Of a stretch of DNA of 8,985 nucleotides, positions 5,804-8,985 are shown piece after piece. Each line of letters starts with the position of its first letter. Position 1 is the stretch's first letter. The translations under genes were made by a program, and so were the position numbers. The notes below the pieces were generated by a model, which was not told the DNA's origin, made no database searches, and worked only from the letters and a program-made list of their open reading frames with translations. This DNA comes from JAKFWI01 sp050246435. GTDB lineage: Bacteria > Pseudomonadota > Alphaproteobacteria > Caulobacterales > Aquidulcibacteraceae. The DNA lies in contig JBFWWB010000107.1 in assembly GCA_050246435.1 (NCBI GenBank), forward strand, positions 1-8,985, read 5' to 3'.

Positions 5804-6343
5804 TCAGCGCGAAAGCCTGCTTTCGCGCATGCCGGCTTTGAAGCGCTTCCAGTTGGCGACATAGAATTTCGCCGAACCGTCGATCACGGCGCGCTGGGCT
5901 GGATCCAACGCCCGCGCCGGGCGCGCGGGCACGCCCGTCACCAGCATCCCTTCGGGGAATTCCTTGCGCTCCGTCACCAGCGCGTACGCACCGAGCAACG
6001 TGTAAGGCGGAATATGCGCGTGATTGAGCACGGTCGCCTTTATTCCGATCAGCGCGTTGTCGGCGATCGTGCAGCCGTGCAGCATCGCCATGTGGCCGAT
6101 GGTGACGTTCGCCCCGATCGTGCACGGCGCTCCTGCATCCGTGTGAATCACCGTACCGTCCTGCACGTTGGAGTTCTCGCCCACCGTGATCGGTTCATTA
6201 TCGGCCCGCAGCACCGCGCCGAACCACACTGAGGCATTGCGCTTCAGCACCACGCGCCCGACGAGCACCGCCCCCGGCGCCACCCACCAGGCGTCTTCGT
6301 CCTCCACTTCGAGATCGGCGTCGGCGAGGGCGTAGATCGGCAT
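5804..6343 (-). CDS. Gamma-carbonic-anhydrase-like hexapeptide-repeat protein
   Basis: A 179-residue left-handed beta-helix protein of the YrdA/CaiE/gamma-carbonic anhydrase group. Repeating hexapeptides run from about residue 23 to 140, with a C-terminal helix (about 150-172). The three likely metal ligands are present: H67 (TVIHTD), H84 (TIGHMAM) and H89 (MLHGC). R46 and D48 of the RAD motif and the NVQDGT segment are also kept. Members are trimers binding Zn or Fe at subunit interfaces, and only some have proven CO2 hydration activity, so the reaction is not certain. The segment after the last ligand reads LIGIKATVLNHAHIP, where relatives usually have small residues in place of K102 and H108. 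The ATG at 6341-6343 follows AAGGA (6351-6355 on the opposite strand) by 7 bases. It converges on the GYF_2 gene with a 15-base gap. Confidence 0.93.
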   Translation of the reverse strand: MPIYALADADLEVEDEDAWWVAPGAVLVGRVVLKRNASVWFGAVLRADNEPITVGENSNVQDGTVIHTDAGAPCTIGANVTIGHMAMLHGCTIADNALIGIKATVLNHAHIPPYTLLGAYALVTERKEFPEGMLVTGVPARPARALDPAQRAVIDGSAKFYVANWKRFKAGMRESRLSR

Positions 6344-6608
6344 GTGCGCTTCCTTCAGGATTTATGAATATTCGACGACGCGGCGGGTCTCTTCAAGGCT
6401 CGTTAACCTCCCTCATGTCTCCTGGTGATGCGACGCCGCTCATGCCGGGCGGGCGCTTTCCGGGCGGGTTGGATCCCGCCGTCATACGGAGGGCTGCGTG
6501 ACGCAAAGACGCCGGAGGGCGCCGGATGACCGGCGCATCGACAGCGGTCCCGAACGGGCCTTGGGCGACGCGAGAGTCGATCCCTCGCAATTCTTCGATT
6601 CCCCACGC

Positions 6609-6636
6609 GCCGCGGACGCCCCGTCCGCGGCTTTTT
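6609..6636 (+). terminator. Intrinsic-terminator-like hairpin upstream of phoH
   Basis: GCCGCGGAC (6609-6617) and GTCCGCGGC (6623-6631) form a perfect 9-bp GC-rich stem with a GCCCC loop, followed at once by five T (6632-6636). It lies 17 bases before the AAGGAGG ribosome site of phoH. No plus-strand gene ends upstream of it within 800 bases, so it would end either a small RNA or the phoH leader (attenuation). Confidence 0.65.
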
Positions 6637-6653
6637 CGTGCGCAAAACGGCGC

Positions 6654-6660
6654 AAGGAGG
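6654..6660 (+). promoter_or_regulatory. Strong ribosome binding site of phoH
   Basis: AAGGAGG lies 5 bases before the ATG at 6666, a near-perfect Shine-Dalgarno sequence. It favours this start over the in-frame GTG at 6498. Confidence 0.85.
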
Positions 6661-6665
6661 CGATC

Positions 6666-7421
6666 ATGGCCAAGCGAACGACCAAGCGAGCCCAACGGGC
6701 TGCGGGCGCGCAGACCGACGCATTCCGGGAGGACGAACGGCGGCGTACGCTGCAGGTCGTCGAGGGCGGTTGGAGTCCGGAGGCCGATCGCGACCAGCGC
6801 TTCGTGAAAACCATCCGCGCCAAATCGAAAGGCCAGCAGGCCCTGCTCGATGCGATGGACTTGCACAATCTCGTGCTCGCGCTCGGCCCCGCCGGCACGG
6901 GCAAGACCTACCTCGCGATCGCCAAGGCGGTAGACGCGCTGCAGGCCGGCAAGGTGGGCCGCATCGTGCTGTCGCGGCCGGCCGTCGAAGCGGGCGAAAG
7001 CCTCGGCTTCCTGCCCGGCGACATGGAAGAAAAGCTCGCCCCGTATCTGCGCCCGCTTTACGACGCGCTGACCGACCGCCTCTCCGCCAAGCGGCTCAAA
7101 TCTATGATGGCCGAAGGCCTGATCGAGATCGCGCCGATCGGCTTCATGCGGGGGCGCACGCTCAACAACGCCTTCGTCGTGATCGACGAGGCGCAGAATT
7201 GCACCTTCGGCCAGATCAAGATGCTGCTCACGCGGTTGGGCTGGCATTCCACGATGGTCGTCACCGGCGATCCGGCGCAGACGGACCTGCTCCCTGGCCT
7301 CTCGGGCCTCGGCGAAGCCGCCGACAAGCTGGCGAAGCTGAAGGATGTGGCGGTCGTGCGCTTGAAAGATGTCGATATCGTCCGCCACCCGCTGGTGGCG
7401 TCGATGCTTACGGTCTTGTAG
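6666..7421 (+). CDS. PhoH family ATPase
   Basis: A 251-residue cytosolic P-loop protein of the PhoH family. After a basic, variable N-terminus (1-45), the ATPase core shows Walker A GPAGTGKT (74-81), LSRPAVEAGESLGFLPGD (102-119), MRGRTLNNAF (161-170), Walker B VVIDEAQN (171-178), a sensor-like TGDPAQTDL (200-208) and a late arginine in DIVRHP (R240). All expected ATP-binding positions are intact. PhoH proteins are predicted ATPases linked to RNA metabolism; the name comes from the phosphate-starvation-induced E. coli gene. This copy is short and has no ybeY beside it, so it is probably the stand-alone paralogue rather than the ybeZ-type one. The ATG at 6666 has a strong ribosome site. An in-frame GTG at 6498 would add 56 Arg/Ala/Asp-rich residues unlike the family. 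A good terminator follows. Confidence 0.95.
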   Translation: MAKRTTKRAQRAAGAQTDAFREDERRRTLQVVEGGWSPEADRDQRFVKTIRAKSKGQQALLDAMDLHNLVLALGPAGTGKTYLAIAKAVDALQAGKVGRIVLSRPAVEAGESLGFLPGDMEEKLAPYLRPLYDALTDRLSAKRLKSMMAEGLIEIAPIGFMRGRTLNNAFVVIDEAQNCTFGQIKMLLTRLGWHSTMVVTGDPAQTDLLPGLSGLGEAADKLAKLKDVAVVRLKDVDIVRHPLVASMLTVL

Positions 7422-7456
7422 CAGGGCGTCGCGGCGCGCGAGCTGACGTGGTGTTG

Positions 7457-7493
7457 AAGCGGGCTGCGTTCACGCGCGGCCCGCTTTGTTTTT
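7457..7493 (+). terminator. Intrinsic terminator of phoH
   Basis: AAGCGGGC (7457-7464) pairs with GCCCGCTT (7479-7486), with an inner GCG-TTCA-CGC helix, and is followed by a T-rich tail (TTTGTTTTT, 7485-7493). It lies 36 bases after the phoH stop. Confidence 0.88.
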
Positions 7494-7648
7494 GCGCTGC
7501 GCGTTGCATCATTCCAGACGCGCCGCGCGACGTTTTCTGGATTCAGGATTCATGCCTCGCCGAGGCGCGCCTCTCCGCACTGTTCGAAGCCGACAGGCGC
7601 GCGACGCGAGTAAGAAATTGTAGCAGCGGCGCGGCGGCCCGACGCACG
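7494..7648. other. Convergent gap between phoH and DUF3126 genes (repeats, no gene)
   Basis: No coding sequence is seen. The gap holds a tandem duplication GGATTCA (7539-7545 and 7546-7552), giving two GATTC (GANTC) sites 7 bases apart, and an inverted repeat TCCAGA/TCTGGA (7513-7518 with 7536-7541). It also holds overlapping palindromes GCCTCGCCGAGGC (7554-7566) and GAGGCGCGCCTC (7562-7573), which could form alternative hairpins sharing GAGGC. No U-tract follows them on the minus strand, so the end of the DUF3126 transcript is unclear. Confidence 0.6.
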
Positions 7649-7864
7649 TTAGGCCTCGTCGAGATCCAGTTCCAGGATCGTCATCGCGAAATGGTAGCAG
7701 AGTTCGCCGTCTTCATCGTCGCGGCTCAGCACGCCAACGAATTCCTCGCCGATATAGACCTCAGCTGAATCGTCCTTCTTCGGCCGCGTGCGCAGCGAAA
7801 GGTTCGGCGCATTCAGCCGCTTCTTGAGGAATTTTTCGACCTTCTCGCGTTCCTGCGGCTTCAT
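7649..7864 (-). CDS. DUF3126 family small protein
   Basis: A 71-residue charged protein matching the DUF3126 pattern: a basic N-terminal helix (about 1-20, KPQEREKVEKFLKKRLN), then strands LSLRTRP, SAEVYIGEEFVGVLSRDDEDGE and a C-terminal CYHFAMTILELDLDE. No catalytic motif is visible and the function is unknown. It lies directly downstream of cysE in the same direction (70-base gap), an arrangement I recall from other Alphaproteobacteria, so co-transcription is likely. The ATG at 7862-7864 has GGGAGC about 10 bases upstream, a little distant. It converges on phoH. Confidence 0.9.
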   Translation of the reverse strand: MKPQEREKVEKFLKKRLNAPNLSLRTRPKKDDSAEVYIGEEFVGVLSRDDEDGELCYHFAMTILELDLDEA

Positions 7865-7934
7865 CGCGCGCCCAGCTCCCTGCCCTACGCCCAGGGCAAG
7901 CTAGTGGGCGCTTCGCGCGCGGAAGGCAACCCTC

Positions 7935-8768
7935 TCAGCCGTCCTCGAACACCTGGTCCATGTCGATGGCCGGCGCCCCGCCGGGCCGGCACGGGCCGCC
8001 GACGGGCCGCGCGGGAATGCCCGCCACGGTGCAGCGCGGCGCCACGTCCTGCAGCACCACGGAACCCGCCGCGATCCGCGCGTCAGCGCCGATCTCGATA
8101 TTGCCCAGCACCTTGGCGCCCGCCCCGATCAGCACGCCACGGCGGATCTTCGGGTGACGGTCGCCGCGCTCCTTGCCGGTGCCGCCCAAGGTCACCGAAT
8201 GCAGCATGGAGACATCGTCCTCGACCACCGCCGTCTCCCCGATGACGATGCCGTGGGCGTGGTCGATGAACACGCCGGCGCCGATCACCGCGTTCGGATG
8301 AATGTCGACGGAGAACAGTTCCGAAATGCGGCTTTGCAGATGGAACGCCAACATCTCGCGCTCCTGGCGCCACAGCCAATGTGAGATGCGGTAGGCCTGC
8401 AGCCCCGCGAAGCCTTTGAAATAGAGGAACGGCTGCAGATAGGTGCGGCAGGCGGGATCGCGCTCGCGCACCACGCGCATGTCGCGTTCGGCCTGACGGG
8501 CGATCTCGGGATCGGCCATGTAGGCCTCGCGGCACACCTCGCGCAGCTGCAGCGGGCTCATGTCGCCGCCGCCGAGTTTTTGCGCCAGATGGTAGGAAAG
8601 CGCTTCTTCGATCTTGTCGTGGTGCAGGATCGTGGCGTGCAGATAGGAGGCCAGCAGCGGCTCTTCCGCCGCCGCCTGCATGGCCTGCACGCGCAGCTGC
8701 GACCATACCCCGCCGGAGCCCTCGAAGGCGCGCGTTTCGGCCAGTTGCGGCTTTGCGCCATCCGCCAT
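7935..8768 (-). CDS. cysE: Serine O-acetyltransferase
   Basis: A 277-residue enzyme that transfers acetyl from acetyl-CoA to L-serine, giving O-acetylserine, the first step of cysteine synthesis. The N-terminal helical domain spans about 20-145 and the left-handed beta-helix about 150-255. Active-site residues align with E. coli CysE: D155 (VDIHP), H170 (FIDHAHG) and H205 (GDRHPK), with spacings identical to D143, H158 and H193. The SVTLGGTGK and GAGAKVLGNI segments are near-identical to the family. The tail ends VFEDG and lacks the C-terminal isoleucine that E. coli CysE (ending DGI) inserts into CysK to form the cysteine synthase complex. The ATG at 8766-8768 has GGGAGA (8774-8779 on the opposite strand) 5 bases before it, and only 11 bases separate it from the upstream Nudix-like gene, so the two are probably co-transcribed. 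Confidence 0.97.
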   Translation of the reverse strand: MADGAKPQLAETRAFEGSGGVWSQLRVQAMQAAAEEPLLASYLHATILHHDKIEEALSYHLAQKLGGGDMSPLQLREVCREAYMADPEIARQAERDMRVVRERDPACRTYLQPFLYFKGFAGLQAYRISHWLWRQEREMLAFHLQSRISELFSVDIHPNAVIGAGVFIDHAHGIVIGETAVVEDDVSMLHSVTLGGTGKERGDRHPKIRRGVLIGAGAKVLGNIEIGADARIAAGSVVLQDVAPRCTVAGIPARPVGGPCRPGGAPAIDMDQVFEDG

Positions 8769-8779
8769 GAACTTCTCCC

Positions 8780-8985
8780 TCAGCCGAGCATCGCCTTGGT
8801 CAGCGCCGGATCGTGCGCACCGGTCACCGCCATGTGGTGCGCCCGCAATAGCCCTGCATCGGTAAGCGAGTCCCTTATGGCGCCGGAGACGGCCATCTCC
8901 AACGCCTCACGGAAGGGTATGGCGCGCTGAGAAAGTATTTCCGTCTCCTCAGGTGCGGCGGCCCCCGGCGTCAAATCGTGCGCCA
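8780..8985 (-). CDS. Nudix-like hydrolase, C-terminal part (cut by window edge)
   Basis: An open minus-strand frame enters from the right edge and stops at 8780-8782 (TGA), so only the last ~67 residues are seen. The sequence contains EETEIL, then IPFREALEMAVSGAIRDSLTDAGLL, resembling the C-terminal strand and helix of ADP-ribose-pyrophosphatase-type Nudix proteins (PFxEAxxMxxxGxIxDSxTxAxLL). The Nudix box itself would lie beyond the window, so the family call is an inference. A TTG at 8974 is an internal codon, not a likely start. It is followed after 11 bases by cysE, suggesting one transcript. Confidence 0.65.
   Translation of the reverse strand, partial: AHDLTPGAAAPEETEILSQRAIPFREALEMAVSGAIRDSLTDAGLLRAHHMAVTGAHDPALTKAMLG

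Larger units (their letters stand above)
6344..6665 (+). other. Structured region upstream of phoH (candidate leader or small RNA)
   Basis: This 322-base divergent gap between the carbonic-anhydrase and phoH genes is rich in plus-strand hairpins: GGCGGG/CCCGCC with a TTGGAT loop (6463-6480), TGCG/CGCA with a TGA loop (6495-6505), GCGCCGG/CCGGCGC with an ATGA loop (6519-6536), GCGAG/CTCGC (6570-6588) and a terminator-like hairpin (6609-6636). No riboswitch class is convincingly recognised. I found no strong plus-strand promoter. On the minus strand, TTGAAG (6391-6396) and AT-rich sequence at 6361-6372 could form a weak carbonic-anhydrase promoter. The phoH frame stays open upstream to a GTG at 6498 preceded by GGAGGG, so part of this region could be coding if that start is used. 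Confidence 0.45.

Noticed and set aside
6415..6501. A 28-codon open frame upstream of phoH that could be a leader peptide
   Set aside because: There is no ribosome binding site before its ATG, and its Gly/Pro-rich sequence shows no regulatory residue run. It overlaps a hairpin that explains the composition.
6480..6560. Resemblance to the c-di-GMP-I (GEMM) riboswitch: TGACGCAAAG flanked by CGTC/GACG
   Set aside because: The CAAA element of the 5' arm, the GNRA tetraloop and the 3' GGTAGCCGGG-type arm are missing, so only about ten bases match. An Infernal search with RF01051 would settle it.
6498..6665. A longer PhoH starting at GTG 6498
   Set aside because: The GGAGGG-to-GTG spacing is short (4 bases), the added residues are low-complexity and unlike PhoH N-termini, and the ATG at 6666 has a near-perfect ribosome site. 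It remains a fallback.

Overview
The window is GC-rich (about two-thirds G+C), densely packed chromosomal DNA. The 5' end of a 16S rRNA gene at the left edge has alphaproteobacterial signatures. The protein set (PAS_5 family, DUF3126 beside cysE, a stand-alone PhoH), Caulobacter-type promoter boxes and a possible CtrA box suggest Caulobacterales or a Hyphomonas-like relative; that lineage is an inference. I saw no insertion sequence, prophage, CRISPR array or tRNA gene.

Layout. Positions 1-154 are the first part of 16S rRNA, transcribed leftward. Positions 155-715 are its leader and promoter region, with two candidate sigma-70-type promoters and a very stable UUCG hairpin. A two-CBS-domain protein (716-1147, minus) lies upstream of the rRNA operon and points the same way. 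Divergent from it is a translationally coupled membrane pair, DUF2157 plus GDYXXLXY (1253-3033, plus). This pair meets a rhomboid intramembrane protease (3030-3683, minus) stop to stop with a 4-base overlap.

The middle part carries probable signalling genes on the plus strand: a PAS_5 protein (3887-4423), a tandem PilZ protein probably starting at TTG (4495-5085), and a GYF_2-domain protein whose C-terminal half resembles the Cas2/SinR-like ferredoxin fold (5237-5788). A gamma-carbonic-anhydrase-like protein follows on the minus strand (5804-6343).

The right part has a stand-alone PhoH ATPase (6666-7421, plus). It is preceded by a 320-base region ending in a hairpin plus U-tract that resembles an intrinsic terminator, and is followed by a clear intrinsic terminator. 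On the minus strand, a Nudix-like gene cut by the window edge, cysE (first step of cysteine synthesis) and a DUF3126 gene form a probable operon.

Most genes are ordinary housekeeping or regulatory genes. The items most worth a second look are the GYF_2/Cas2-like fusion, the phoH upstream region, the CysE tail lacking its terminal isoleucine, the DUF2157/GDYXXLXY pair, and the rRNA promoter layout.
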